Shown: positions 6,224 through 12,912 of the stretch, in pieces
How positions within the stretch are numbered: the stretch's first letter is position 1
Layout: each line of letters opens with the position of its first letter
IMG/VR virus record: IMGVR_UViG_3300042465_001324
Coordinates: 1 to 35,041 of that record
Source: a virus
Length of the DNA stretch: 35,041 nucleotides
Strand: one strand, 5' to 3'
Notes under the pieces: generated by a model
Seen by the model: the letters and a program-made list of their open reading frames with translations, nothing else
Told to the model about the DNA's origin: nothing
Databases searched by the model: none
Position numbers and translations under genes: made by a program

Positions 6224-6472
6224 ATGAAATTCGATGTGTGTTTAGATGAACTGAGAGATTTAAAGCTACCAGAGTCTGAATGGGACTTGAGGGTTAAATG
6301 GTCATACGACCCTGACTACAGTCCTAAAGAGGGACTCTACCAAAAATACGATTTTGTCCTCCAAAAGCTAGTTGATAGCAAATGGATAGACATTACTGAC
6401 GAACTCTCTAGCTTTGACTTTGCCAAAATTGTGCGCTTGATTCAGGAGAATGACGATGATGACATTCTCTGA
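6224..6472 (+). CDS. Hypothetical acidic protein
   Basis: 82 residues. The ATG at 6224 follows AGAAAGGCGT, the same leader as the gene at 760; an upstream GTG at 6167 is less likely. The protein is acidic, ending in a run of Asp (NDDDDIL). No family recognised. It heads the rightward operon of small genes. Confidence 0.65.
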   Translation: MKFDVCLDELRDLKLPESEWDLRVKWSYDPDYSPKEGLYQKYDFVLQKLVDSKWIDITDELSSFDFAKIVRLIQENDDDDIL

Positions 6473-6665
6473 AGTTTTTGGGCGTGTGGCACTCATCATT
6501 GCGTTGCTAGTGGGCGTAAACCATGTCTTAACACGGCCTGTTACCCCACAGAGTATGCAAGTAGCCAGCAAGAAGAAAAGTCTTTTAAAGGCTTGTATCA
6601 GGCTTCACAAAAAGAAAGCAAAAAACTATGCAACAGTCTGCGAAAGGAGAGGAATCTATGTCTGA
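6456..6665 (+). CDS. Small membrane-anchored basic protein
   Basis: About 69 residues. A hydrophobic N-terminal helix (roughly residues 8-22) is followed by a Lys/Arg-rich tail with two Cys. AGGAG at 6444-6448 fits best with the ATG at 6456. An N-terminal anchor with a cationic cytoplasmic or periplasmic tail is all that can be read. It overlaps the preceding gene by 17 bp. Confidence 0.55.
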   Translation: MMTFSEVFGRVALIIALLVGVNHVLTRPVTPQSMQVASKKKSLLKACIRLHKKKAKNYATVCERRGIYV

Positions 6666-6825
6666 ATGGAAGACACAACAACAAGTTTATGACGAACTCA
6701 GGAACGACATTCTTGAACAAGTAGCACTTGATATTGAGAAGATGACAGGCTTTGGTAAAGATACCATTAGCAGTTTTGCAATTTACATCAGGAACATGAA
6801 ATGCCTAGACCAAAATCAGAATTGA
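6658..6825 (+). CDS. Hypothetical small protein
   Basis: 55 residues from the ATG at 6658, which has a strong site (AAAGGAGAGGA) upstream. The sequence starts MSEWKTQQQVYDELRNDILE, is helical, and shows no recognised family. It overlaps the next gene by 25 bp, so it sits in a tightly packed run of coupled small genes. Confidence 0.6.
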   Translation: MSEWKTQQQVYDELRNDILEQVALDIEKMTGFGKDTISSFAIYIRNMKCLDQNQN

Positions 6826-6953
6826 CCACAACACAAAAGCAAATTGGCGCAAAACTTACGACATGGCAGTATGAGGAATGGAAAAGGCTTGGCGCATCAA
6901 AGTGGTTAAAGCAGATGCTGACAGAGAGCCATAAAAGGAGGGTGCAGGAATGA
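6801..6953 (+). CDS. Small regulator-like protein, paralogue of the 5949-6116 product
   Basis: 50 residues beginning MPRPKSELTTTQKQIGAKLT and continuing with WQYEEWKRLGASKWLKQML. The start PRPKSELT and the pattern LT-W-Y--W-RLGASKWL are typical of a small family widespread in phages, thought to be DNA-binding. Compared with the divergent gene at 5949-6116, the strand-turn-helix pattern and the RLG-S-WL motif are shared. Its TGA overlaps the next ATG. Confidence 0.7.
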   Translation: MPRPKSELTTTQKQIGAKLTTWQYEEWKRLGASKWLKQMLTESHKRRVQE

Positions 6954-7117
6954 CAAACGCATTTGACTACAAAGGTCAACCATCAATCTGGACAAGAGAT
7001 GCTGAGTTGAAGATGATAAATAATGGCAAAATTCTTGGTTTGAAACGCAGAGAACAAATCAGAGAAAAAGAAATTCAAGGCCATCATCCACTACAAGCAA
7101 GAAAGAATAAAAAGTGA
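6950..7117 (+). CDS. Small protein, first of a tandem paralogous pair
   Basis: 55 basic residues beginning MTNAFDYKGQPSIWTRDAEL. The N-terminal FDY-G-PS-W-RD pattern is repeated in the next gene (7114-7281), so the two arose by duplication. It is coupled to both neighbours by overlapping stop and start codons. No family or function is known to me. Confidence 0.65.
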   Translation: MTNAFDYKGQPSIWTRDAELKMINNGKILGLKRREQIREKEIQGHHPLQARKNKK

Positions 7118-7281
7118 AGACAGCATTTGACTATCAAGGGCCGTCAGTCTGGTTGCGTGATAAACAACTCAAACGCTACATACAGGGCGAACAGAGCGCA
7201 AAGAAACGACAGGAAAAAGGCGACATTAACGACAAGAATCAAGTATTGATTTACTCAAAATCTTTGTCTGACAAGAAATGA
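7114..7281 (+). CDS. Small protein, second of the tandem paralogous pair
   Basis: 55 residues with a GTG start overlapping the previous stop (GTGA). It begins MKTAFDYQGPSVWLRDKQLK, aligning with the FDYKGQPSIWTRD of its neighbour, then diverges into a Lys/Gln/Asp-rich tail. Same length as its paralogue. The next ATG overlaps its TGA. Confidence 0.6.
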   Translation: MKTAFDYQGPSVWLRDKQLKRYIQGEQSAKKRQEKGDINDKNQVLIYSKSLSDKK

Positions 7282-7463
7282 TTCAGCAAATAAGAACATT
7301 CTTTGGTAAACAAAGAGGCGAGAGTGGTAAGCGTAGAACTGAAGTAAAGATGGGAATTGCTTGGATTTGCTTGAGTTGCGGCAAAGTGTTCACTAACAAG
7401 TCTCTTGCAGACCTTCATAAGTGCATTAGGGAAACTCCCTATAGTAATTATGATAGTGTCTGA
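7278..7463 (+). CDS. Small zinc-finger-like protein
   Basis: 61 residues. A basic N-terminal part is followed by CLSCGKVFTNKSLADLHKC, a C2HC zinc-finger-like unit (Cys-x2-Cys, about 12 residues, His-x2-Cys). It probably binds nucleic acid or protein partners. The start overlaps the preceding stop (ATGA). Confidence 0.65.
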   Translation: MIQQIRTFFGKQRGESGKRRTEVKMGIAWICLSCGKVFTNKSLADLHKCIRETPYSNYDSV

Positions 7464-7504
7464 CAGAATACACACATTGATAGGTTTTTTAACAGGAGTG
7501 AATG

Positions 7505-7843
7505 ATGATTGATTTAGAGAGAGAAAAGTGGATGGCACTGCAAGACATCAACTCAGAAGATGTTGCAGATGCAATATGTGATAGCTTGGCTATCGTAGAA
7601 GCAATACAGTCAAACGCATGGGCTGATGTTGCAGACATGGTTCGGTCAAGAGTCGAACTCAAAGCTGAACGACTTGCACAAACAGCATTAGAAATACCGC
7701 TGACCCCTTGGGTTGACAGTGATGAAGAACTCCAGTTGTGGCGTTATTACCGCATGGAATTACAGCGTGAAGCTATTGAACAAAACAAGCCTAAATTGCC
7801 TAAAATCAACCCTTACCACAGCGAGGCCAGCAATGAAAACTAA
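7505..7843 (+). CDS. Hypothetical helical protein
   Basis: About 112 residues. AGGAGTGA precedes two successive ATG codons (7502 and 7505), and spacing favours 7505. The same AGGAGTGA string recurs before the genes at 8159, 9834 and 11044, so it is this phage's preferred ribosome site. The product is acidic, alpha-helical and without a recognised family. Confidence 0.65.
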   Translation: MIDLEREKWMALQDINSEDVADAICDSLAIVEAIQSNAWADVADMVRSRVELKAERLAQTALEIPLTPWVDSDEELQLWRYYRMELQREAIEQNKPKLPKINPYHSEASNEN

Positions 7844-8021
7844 GCTGAATCTTGAAAGAATCATTGAGGAGCATTCCAATGAGTATTACTGTTCGTTCTG
7901 CATTAAACCTCGCAACCCAACAGATAAATGTTGCGATGACTCGTTTTTTATCTTATTTTCAGATTTGGACTCCCACACTCAGTTTGAGCGAGCGCACGAA
8001 ATTGCGACAAAAGGCGGCTAA
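7833..8021 (+). CDS. Small Cys-rich putative metal-binding protein
   Basis: 62 residues from the ATG at 7833, which overlaps the preceding gene. CSFC near residue 20 and CC near residue 33, plus nearby His and Asp, suggest a small zinc site. No family recognised. A longer frame to the left exists but would overlap the upstream gene extensively. Confidence 0.55.
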   Translation: MKTKLNLERIIEEHSNEYYCSFCIKPRNPTDKCCDDSFFILFSDLDSHTQFERAHEIATKGG

Positions 8022-8025
8022 ACGA

Positions 8026-8253
8026 TTGAAAGAGAAGCCTAAGACGCAAAGGGTGGTTATGCCATCCAAACTAATCACCGACCCAACATTCGGGTATGTG
8101 AACTCAGCCCTGACCGATGTGTCAGAAACATGGAAGAAGCATTCAACAGGAGTGAAAAATGCTGGATTATTCAACAATCCTAATGCGGATAGAAAGAACG
8201 ACAAAGAGTCTGGAGGAGAAGTGCCTACACAAAAGATTCGTAGGGTTCAATAA
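8026..8253 (+). CDS. Hypothetical basic protein, start uncertain
   Basis: The protein-like part is KEKPKTQRVVMPSKLITDP followed by FGYVNSALTDVSETWKKH. A TTG at 8026 follows AAAGGCGG at good spacing and sits just after the previous stop; the ATG at 8059 is the alternative. The C-terminal third overlaps the gene starting at 8159. No family recognised beyond a feeling that such proteins are common in small phages. Confidence 0.5.
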   Translation: MKEKPKTQRVVMPSKLITDPTFGYVNSALTDVSETWKKHSTGVKNAGLFNNPNADRKNDKESGGEVPTQKIRRVQ

Positions 8254-8356
8254 CGATATTGCCCTAATGCACAGTGATCTAACACTGTTGGCAATGTGGG
8301 CAGTAAACAAAGAAGCAATAGATATTTTTAACGATGCAATAGGAGTCAAGGAATGA
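8159..8356 (+). CDS. Hypothetical small protein
   Basis: 65 residues. The start is supported by AGGAGTGAAAA directly before ATG 8159, even though this gives a 95-bp overlap with the preceding gene. The C-terminal half, with MWAVNKEAIDIFNDAIG, is helical. Its stop overlaps the ATG of the Sak-like gene, so it belongs to the recombination operon. Confidence 0.55.
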   Translation: MLDYSTILMRIERTTKSLEEKCLHKRFVGFNNDIALMHSDLTLLAMWAVNKEAIDIFNDAIGVKE

Positions 8357-8913
8357 ATCAAGAACAGGTGTTAAGTCTTCTCGGTAAGAATGTCAATGAA
8401 CATACTGAGAAGAAAGGAAATTTGACATATCTTTCATGGGCGTGGGCATGGGCAGAAGCACTCAAAGCAGACCCCGATGCAAGTTACAAGATTGAGATGT
8501 TTGGTGACAAGTGTTTCATGGACATAAACGGCACTGCAATGGTGTTCGTAACAGTCACTATGTTTGGCAAACCAATGACTTGCCAGCTACCAGTGATGGA
8601 CTACAAAAACAAAGCAATCCCTAATCCTGACGCATTTGCAGTCAATACCGCCATCATGCGTTGCATGACTAAGGCTTTGTCTCTGCATGGTTTGGGTCTG
8701 TATATCTATGCTGGAGAAGACTTGCCTGAGAGCGAGGGTTCAGACATAGATGTAGGAATGATGATTGACCATTTAGCGGCTATTGAGGCGGCATCCACCA
8801 TTGAGGAGTTAAAAGATGTTTACACCACTGCTTACAGTGCTTGCGGTTCTGATAAGAATTGGCAGAAAAAAGTAATTGATGCAAAAGAAAAGCGTAAAGG
8901 AGCATTGAAATGA
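8353..8913 (+). CDS. Sak/DUF1071-type single-strand annealing protein
   Basis: 186 residues. LTYLSWAWAWAEAL (24-37), a central beta region with VFVTVTMFGKPM (64-75), and NTAIMRCMTKALSLHGLGLY with following IYAGEDLP (98-125) are diagnostic of the DUF1071/Sak branch of the Rad52-like annealing proteins. These coat and anneal complementary single strands in phage recombination. The gene is followed with a 4-bp overlap by a YqaJ-type exonuclease and then an SSB-like gene. This is the standard two-component recombination module (exonuclease plus annealer), analogous to lambda Exo/Beta. RBS AGGAGTCAAGGA. Confidence 0.88.
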   Translation: MNQEQVLSLLGKNVNEHTEKKGNLTYLSWAWAWAEALKADPDASYKIEMFGDKCFMDINGTAMVFVTVTMFGKPMTCQLPVMDYKNKAIPNPDAFAVNTAIMRCMTKALSLHGLGLYIYAGEDLPESEGSDIDVGMMIDHLAAIEAASTIEELKDVYTTAYSACGSDKNWQKKVIDAKEKRKGALK

Positions 8914-9530
8914 GTGAAGTTGAACAAGGTACACCAGAATGGTTTGCACAGCGTTGTGGCAAAGCCACTGCTTCTCGTATCTCTGACATTGTTGCCAAGA
9001 CAAAGACAGGCTACAGCACCAGTAGAGCAAACTACATGGCACAGTTGGTAGTCGAGCGCATGACTAACCAAATAGGTGAGTCATACTCAAATGCCGCAAT
9101 GGAGTGGGGTGTCGAGAACGAACCCTTTGCCAGAGCCGCATACGAGGTTAAAACAGGCAATACAGTCGATCAGGTAGGTGCTATTGACCATCCACGAATT
9201 GCCTTGTCTGCCGCCTCTCCTGATGGTCTGATTGGGGACGATGGATGCTTAGAGATTAAGTGTCCTAACACCTCAACCCATATCGACACTATTCTTGGTG
9301 GCGAGCCAGCAAAGAAGTATTACGACCAAATGCAGTGGCAAATGGCGTGTGCAAATAGAAGTTGGTGTGACTTTGTGAGTTTCGACCCACGAATGCCAGC
9401 ACACTTGCAACTGTTTGTTCAAAGAATCGAGCGCAATGACTTATATATTGCAGAACTCGAAAAAGAGGTTGTTCAGTTTCTTGTGGAAGTGGATGACAAA
9501 GTGAAAAAACTCAATGAAATTAAGGTGTAA
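8910..9530 (+). CDS. YqaJ-like viral recombinase / lambda-type exonuclease
   Basis: 206 residues, typical length. The N-terminal [15 protein letters not shown] (10-24) is the YqaJ signature; [11 protein letters not shown] (65-75) and [18 protein letters not shown] (102-119) carry the PD-(D/E)XK core: Asp105, Glu115, Lys117. Family members digest the 5' strand of double-stranded DNA, producing 3' single strands for the annealing protein encoded just upstream. The start overlaps the Sak stop (ATGA). Confidence 0.92.
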   Translation: MSEVEQGTPEWFAQRCGKATASRISDIVAKTKTGYSTSRANYMAQLVVERMTNQIGESYSNAAMEWGVENEPFARAAYEVKTGNTVDQVGAIDHPRIALSAASPDGLIGDDGCLEIKCPNTSTHIDTILGGEPAKKYYDQMQWQMACANRSWCDFVSFDPRMPAHLQLFVQRIERNDLYIAELEKEVVQFLVEVDDKVKKLNEIKV

Positions 9531-9532
9531 AT

Positions 9533-9778
9533 ATGGAACAGCGTGATAACTCAGGTGTATTGTTTAAGAACGACAAGAAAGAAAAAGACAATCATCCTGA
9601 CTACAAAGGAAACATTCGAGTTGATGGACAGGACTTTTGGCTGTCAGCATGGATTAAAGAGGGCAAGAACGGCAAGTTCATGGGACTAGCAGTCAGCCCT
9701 AAAGAAGAACAAACAAGCCAGCCTCAAAGCAAGCCTAAAGCTAAGATTGAGGATATGGATTCGGATATACCTTTTTGA
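9533..9778 (+). CDS. Small SSB-like protein with acidic DSDIPF tail
   Basis: 81 residues. A short beta core with [19 protein letters not shown] resembles small phage proteins of the DUF736 type. A Gln/Ser/Pro linker leads to a C-terminal EDMDSDIPF that copies the acidic tip of bacterial single-stranded DNA-binding protein (usually DDDIPF). That tip docks host repair and replication enzymes. It lies 2 bp after the exonuclease gene. It probably binds single strands or recruits host SSB partners to the recombination complex. Confidence 0.7.
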   Translation: MEQRDNSGVLFKNDKKEKDNHPDYKGNIRVDGQDFWLSAWIKEGKNGKFMGLAVSPKEEQTSQPQSKPKAKIEDMDSDIPF

Positions 9779-9802
9779 TGTGACTCAATGGGGAAAGCGT
9801 AA

Positions 9803-9814
9803 GTGAGTACCCAC
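9803..9814. promoter_or_regulatory. Isolated dyad-like site upstream of the dpdA-like gene
   Basis: GTGAGTACCCAC, preceded by AA, matches the repeat unit GTGAGCACTCAC (385-396) at 10 of 12 positions. It occupies the only sizeable gap (55 bp) within the recombination/modification operon, 20 bp before the ATG at 9834. A regulator shared with the leader repeats could act here. Confidence 0.4.
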
Positions 9815-9833
9815 TAACTTAATAGGAGTGAAT

Positions 9834-10571
9834 ATGATTCATTATCACGGACTTCCAATAACACCAACACCTGTAGCTAACTATGCAGTTCAAGCAGGTC
9901 ATGCGTTTGTTTCGTATGCACACCCAGAACAAATAGCAACCGCCATTGATGTAGCTCAATCTTTTGCTATTGACAATGGGGCATTTAGCGCATGGAAGTC
10001 AGGAGAACCAGTAACAGATTGGCAACCTTTTTACGATTGGGCATTAAATCTTAAAAAAGTACCTTCCTGCGATTTTGCCGTTTTGCCTGATGTTATTGAT
10101 GGCACAGAAGAAGATAACGATGCCTTGTTGCGGGATAACCCATTGCCACTATGGTTTGGCGCACCTGTTTGGCATATGCACGAATCCCTTGAAAGACTTG
10201 AACAATTAGCCAATACCTATGTTCGGGTTTGCATTGGAAGCTCAGGTGAATACGCAACTATTGGGACTTTTCAATGGTGGTCAAAGATGGGGCAAGCAAT
10301 GAGGGTAATTTGCGATGATTTAGGCAGACCATCCTGTAAATTGCATGGTTTACGAATGTTAGACCCTGCAATATTTACAAAACTTCCTTTTTGTTCTGCT
10401 GATTCCACAAATATTGCCCGAAATGTTGGTATGGATGGGAAATGGAGAAACGGAAACTATCCACCACCAACAAAAGAGGCAAGAGCTCAAGTTATGAGAA
10501 GCAGGATTGAGGCGCACAATGCCCCGCCAGTTTGGGGTTTTCATCAAGTTGAACAAGGAGTATTACTATGA
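9834..10571 (+). CDS. DpdA-like TGT-family DNA 7-deazaguanine transglycosylase
   Basis: 245 residues, compact for the tRNA-guanine transglycosylase superfamily but in the range of short phage DpdA proteins. FAIDNGAFSAW carries the candidate nucleophile or acid Asp47; FAVLPDVIDG supplies the second Asp (86). VCIGSSGEYAT, HGLRML (171-176) and SADSTN (188-193) follow the TIM-barrel strand pattern of this family. DpdA enzymes exchange guanine in DNA for a 7-deazaguanine base, protecting the genome against restriction. The next gene is a precursor transporter, which strongly supports the reading. AGGAGTGA precedes ATG 9834; a GTG at 9828 lies inside it. Exact base product unknown. Confidence 0.75.
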   Translation: MIHYHGLPITPTPVANYAVQAGHAFVSYAHPEQIATAIDVAQSFAIDNGAFSAWKSGEPVTDWQPFYDWALNLKKVPSCDFAVLPDVIDGTEEDNDALLRDNPLPLWFGAPVWHMHESLERLEQLANTYVRVCIGSSGEYATIGTFQWWSKMGQAMRVICDDLGRPSCKLHGLRMLDPAIFTKLPFCSADSTNIARNVGMDGKWRNGNYPPPTKEARAQVMRSRIEAHNAPPVWGFHQVEQGVLL

Positions 10572-11047
10572 TTTACGCAGGAATTTACATTGCCGCATTG
10601 GTTGCCGCCAATCTTTTGGTTGCGTGGTTAGGAGTTTGGTTTAGTCTAGTCAATGCTTTTGTCTTGATTGGATTGGACTTATCTTTGAGAGACAAATTGC
10701 ATGATTTATGGGAAGGCGACAAGTTACCTATAAAAATGGGTGGACTTATTGCAACGGCAAGCATTGTTTCTTATGCCATCAATCCAGCTACAGGCATGAT
10801 TGCATTTGCTTCCTTGGCGGCTTTCAGTTTGTCGATGGCAGTTGATTCATTGGTCTATCAATATCTTAAACATAAAGAATGGATGATTCGTGCCAATGGG
10901 TCAAATGTTGCTGGCTCTGCTGTTGATTCAGTAGTTTTTCCAACAATAGCTTTTGGCGGGTTGATGCCTGAAATTGTTGCATTGCAATTTGTAGCAAAAG
11001 TTGGTGGTGGTTTTGTTTGGAGTAAATTTTTAAATAGGAGTGAATGA
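10568..11047 (+). CDS. VUT/YhhQ-family 7-deazapurine precursor transporter
   Basis: 159 residues with about five hydrophobic segments. RANGSNVAGSAVDSVVF (108-124), followed by PTIAFGG, is the hallmark of the VUT (DUF165, YhhQ) family, whose bacterial members import preQ0/preQ1. Length is shorter than the ~220 residues of E. coli YhhQ because the N-terminal part is reduced, as in other phage versions. The start overlaps the dpdA-like stop by 4 bp (ATGA), so both are made together. The phage can thereby raise the precursor pool without carrying biosynthesis genes, none of which was recognised here. Confidence 0.85.
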   Translation: MIYAGIYIAALVAANLLVAWLGVWFSLVNAFVLIGLDLSLRDKLHDLWEGDKLPIKMGGLIATASIVSYAINPATGMIAFASLAAFSLSMAVDSLVYQYLKHKEWMIRANGSNVAGSAVDSVVFPTIAFGGLMPEIVALQFVAKVGGGFVWSKFLNRSE

Positions 11048-11388
11048 TGAGCAAACTTGACGATATACATTTTGGCGGTGAAGTAAAGAAGTTCTTTGAC
11101 TTACCTATCTTTAATCGGGTGAGAACATCTGACCCAACAACCAGTTATGAAGCCGCTGATTCTGCAAAAGACTTGGCTTCTAAACATTTTTGCATGATTG
11201 TGGACGCTTTAAAGGCTCATGGCTCGCTTGGTAAAGATGGAATTGCCCAACATAGTGGGTTAGAGTCTAATCAGGTTGCAAGGCGTTTAAACGAGTTGTC
11301 CAACATGAACTTGATTGAGTTGACAGGACGCACAGTTAAATCAAAATCAGGACGCAACGAGCGTGAATGGAGAGTTACACATGATTGA
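11044..11388 (+). CDS. Winged-helix DNA-binding protein
   Basis: 114 residues. After an N-terminal region containing SDPTTSYEAA, residues ~50-105 form a winged helix: LKAHGSLGKDGIAQHSGL then NQVARRLNELSNMNLIEL and a basic wing. The pattern is that of MarR/ArsR-like or phage replication-associated HTH domains. AGGAGTGA precedes ATG; overlap with the transporter is 4 bp. It could regulate this operon or the late genes, or act in replication. Confidence 0.65.
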   Translation: MMSKLDDIHFGGEVKKFFDLPIFNRVRTSDPTTSYEAADSAKDLASKHFCMIVDALKAHGSLGKDGIAQHSGLESNQVARRLNELSNMNLIELTGRTVKSKSGRNEREWRVTHD

Positions 11389-11479
11389 AAATGTACTTGG
11401 CATAATCACACTTTTGGCAATTGGTGGAGGTGTACTCATACTTGGCATATGGGTCTTCCTCCACTTCTTTGACGATTAG
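11381..11479 (+). CDS. Tiny single-pass membrane peptide
   Basis: 32 residues from an ATG inside the end of the winged-helix gene. One Gly/Leu/Ile-rich helix (residues ~5-29) is followed by HFFDD. It ends the rightward block, overlapping the convergent endolysin gene by 4 bp. A role near lysis (holin or antiholin-like) or as an envelope peptide is possible, but not shown. Confidence 0.5.
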   Translation: MIENVLGIITLLAIGGGVLILGIWVFLHFFDD

Positions 11480-11940
11480 GCAACTAAGCCATTGAGGTAG
11501 GTGGTCTTACCAGCTATCTTAGTGGCAGTCAGTTCTTGTTTCTTAAGGTTGTTTGGGTCATAAGACACATGAACCCAACCAGAATCAGGTACTCCTTGGG
11601 TATAGAACTCTAAGATCAATTGTGTGTAGTCCAAGTTGTCCATAATCCATTGAGCCAGATCAGCATTGGCAACACCAGTAATCTCAATGTCAGCGGCTTG
11701 GCCTTTGCAGTGGTCGGAGGTTTTAGAACCTCCTACAGCGGCATTGGACTCAGGGCTACGATAGCCAGAGTTCACAGTCACAGACTTGCCAAAGTGTTCA
11801 CGAACAGGTTGAAGCACCATTTCGCAAAGAGTTTTCAGGTTTTCCAATGCCTCATCATCAGGTGTATTGTCTAGACCCAAACGAGTGGCAGTGTCTGACT
11901 TAGTGAGTTCTTTCAGGGTGAAGTTGGCTGACAGGTTCAT
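11476..11940 (-). CDS. Peptidase M15-type endolysin
   Basis: 154 residues, no signal peptide. VNSGYRSPESNAAVGG and SDHCKGQAADI (75-85) give the M15A zinc ligands His77 and Asp84; the third, His124, is in GWVHVSYD. This family cleaves peptide bonds in peptidoglycan stems (D-Ala-D-Ala carboxypeptidase or L-Ala-D-Glu peptidase type), here for host lysis. It lies at the downstream end of the late operon, immediately after the spanin genes (4-bp overlap), and needs a holin for release; a candidate is at 12416. Confidence 0.9.
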   Translation of the reverse strand: MNLSANFTLKELTKSDTATRLGLDNTPDDEALENLKTLCEMVLQPVREHFGKSVTVNSGYRSPESNAAVGGSKTSDHCKGQAADIEITGVANADLAQWIMDNLDYTQLILEFYTQGVPDSGWVHVSYDPNNLKKQELTATKIAGKTTYLNGLVA

Positions 11941-12419
11941 GGTTTTCCTTTCAAGGTTTGGTAGATGGATTCGTAGGCTTGCTGACAGGCGGTGAGTTGT
12001 CTGATTGCTTCATCTCCTGAGTCTGTGATGGAGACAAGAGATCGAGCAGTCTCTGCGTCAAGTTCGGCTCTCTCTTGACCGCTATCTCCGCTGGCAGGGG
12101 CGGTATCTGTGGGGGTTTGTACGGGGCAGTAGGTTGCTTTGACAGGAATCCGCAACCGTAAAGCACCAGAATCAATGTCAGCATTACGCTTTTGTTGAAC
12201 AAGTTTTGCATCTTGATTTGCTTTCTGAAGTTTAGTGGCTTGGGTTTGAATTGCTGAAACTAGGATTTGTTCTTTCTGCCTAGCTTCTGCATTGAGTTTG
12301 GCAATCTCAAGTTGCTGACGAGTAATCTCATCCTCTGAGCCTTTCCAGTACCCACTGCCAAAAGCACTTAGCACCGCCAAGACGATGCCAAGAATTACAT
12401 AAGGGTTGAACAGGCTCAT
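11937..12419 (-). CDS. Rz-like inner-membrane spanin
   Basis: 160 residues. An N-terminal signal-anchor (about residues 8-26, VILGIVLAVLSAFGSGYW) is followed by a long periplasmic coiled coil rich in Gln, Lys and Glu, and by C-terminal RQLTACQQAYESIY, a pattern typical of lambda Rz. Rz pairs with an outer-membrane lipoprotein to fuse the two membranes at the last step of lysis in Gram-negative hosts. A second frame inside it encodes the partner. The start overlaps the holin-like gene stop (ATGA). Confidence 0.88.
   Translation of the reverse strand: MSLFNPYVILGIVLAVLSAFGSGYWKGSEDEITRQQLEIAKLNAEARQKEQILVSAIQTQATKLQKANQDAKLVQQKRNADIDSGALRLRIPVKATYCPVQTPTDTAPASGDSGQERAELDAETARSLVSITDSGDEAIRQLTACQQAYESIYQTLKGKP
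11951..12211 (-). CDS. Rz1-like outer-membrane lipoprotein spanin, nested in Rz
   Basis: 86 residues in another frame fully inside the Rz gene. The signal peptide ends LVLYGC, a usable lipobox (Leu-Tyr-Gly-Cys20). The mature part is Pro-rich (APYKPPQIPPLP), as in known Rz1 proteins. It should be lipidated, sorted to the outer membrane and bound to Rz. Complete nesting is the lambda arrangement; here Rz1 even reaches nearly to the Rz stop. Confidence 0.82.
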   Translation of the reverse strand: MQNLFNKSVMLTLILVLYGCGFLSKQPTAPYKPPQIPPLPAEIAVKREPNLTQRLLDLLSPSQTQEMKQSDNSPPVSKPTNPSTKP

Positions 12420-12739
12420 GGCTTTGGTGGCTCATCAGAGTCAGCATCAGCATCTGCTTTGGCAAAAGCCTTGGCACTGGCTGAAACAGCAGAACGACCA
12501 GCAACACCACCTAAAACACCAGTGATGAACACCATGATGGTATTGATTTGCTGTGTATATACCTTATCAATTGCCGCCATTCCATTCATAGGCTGAGTCA
12601 CAAATGAAACTGAGTACAGGAACATTGCCACTGAACCAAGAAGAATCATGGTCAGAGAGAAGATCACGATTGCCCAAATTCTGACTTCAATTTCTTCAGC
12701 AGTCATGCGAGTGTTTTGTTTGTATCCAATGGTAGGCAT
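12416..12739 (-). CDS. Two-helix membrane protein, candidate holin
   Basis: About 107 residues. Two membrane segments are visible (around 19-44 and 64-82), the second ending in a Gly-rich GVLGGVAG, then an Ala/Asp/Lys-rich charged tail. Size, topology and position directly before Rz/Rz1 and endolysin fit a class II holin. GTG 12742 and ATG 12739 are both possible starts; the stop of the upstream lipoprotein lies within this GTGATG. Confidence 0.65.
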   Translation of the reverse strand: MPTIGYKQNTRMTAEEIEVRIWAIVIFSLTMILLGSVAMFLYSVSFVTQPMNGMAAIDKVYTQQINTIMVFITGVLGGVAGRSAVSASAKAFAKADADADSDEPPKP

Positions 12740-12912
12740 CACTTTTTCTCCGGTTCTGGTTTAATAAGTTGTTCAGGGCAAGTACTTGTTGCAACACAAA
12801 TAGGTGGCTTGCACTCAGCATTTTCCCAATTTTGAGGGTCTTGGCAAGGGTAACGAAATCTGTCTTCACAGGCAGACAATAGAACCAATGCCATCAAGCA
12901 AACTATTCTCAT
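12739..12912 (-). CDS. Small lipoprotein of the lysis region
   Basis: 57 residues, MRIVCLMALVLLSACEDRFR then a Cys-containing tail. LLSAC is a clean lipobox, giving a mature lipoprotein of 43 residues with the conserved-looking CEDRFRYPCQDP. Similar CEDR-Y-PCQDP lipoproteins occur next to lysis genes in aquatic podoviruses, to my recollection. It overlaps both neighbours. Function unknown: an envelope factor acting with the spanins, or lysis timing. Confidence 0.78.
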   Translation of the reverse strand: MRIVCLMALVLLSACEDRFRYPCQDPQNWENAECKPPICVATSTCPEQLIKPEPEKK

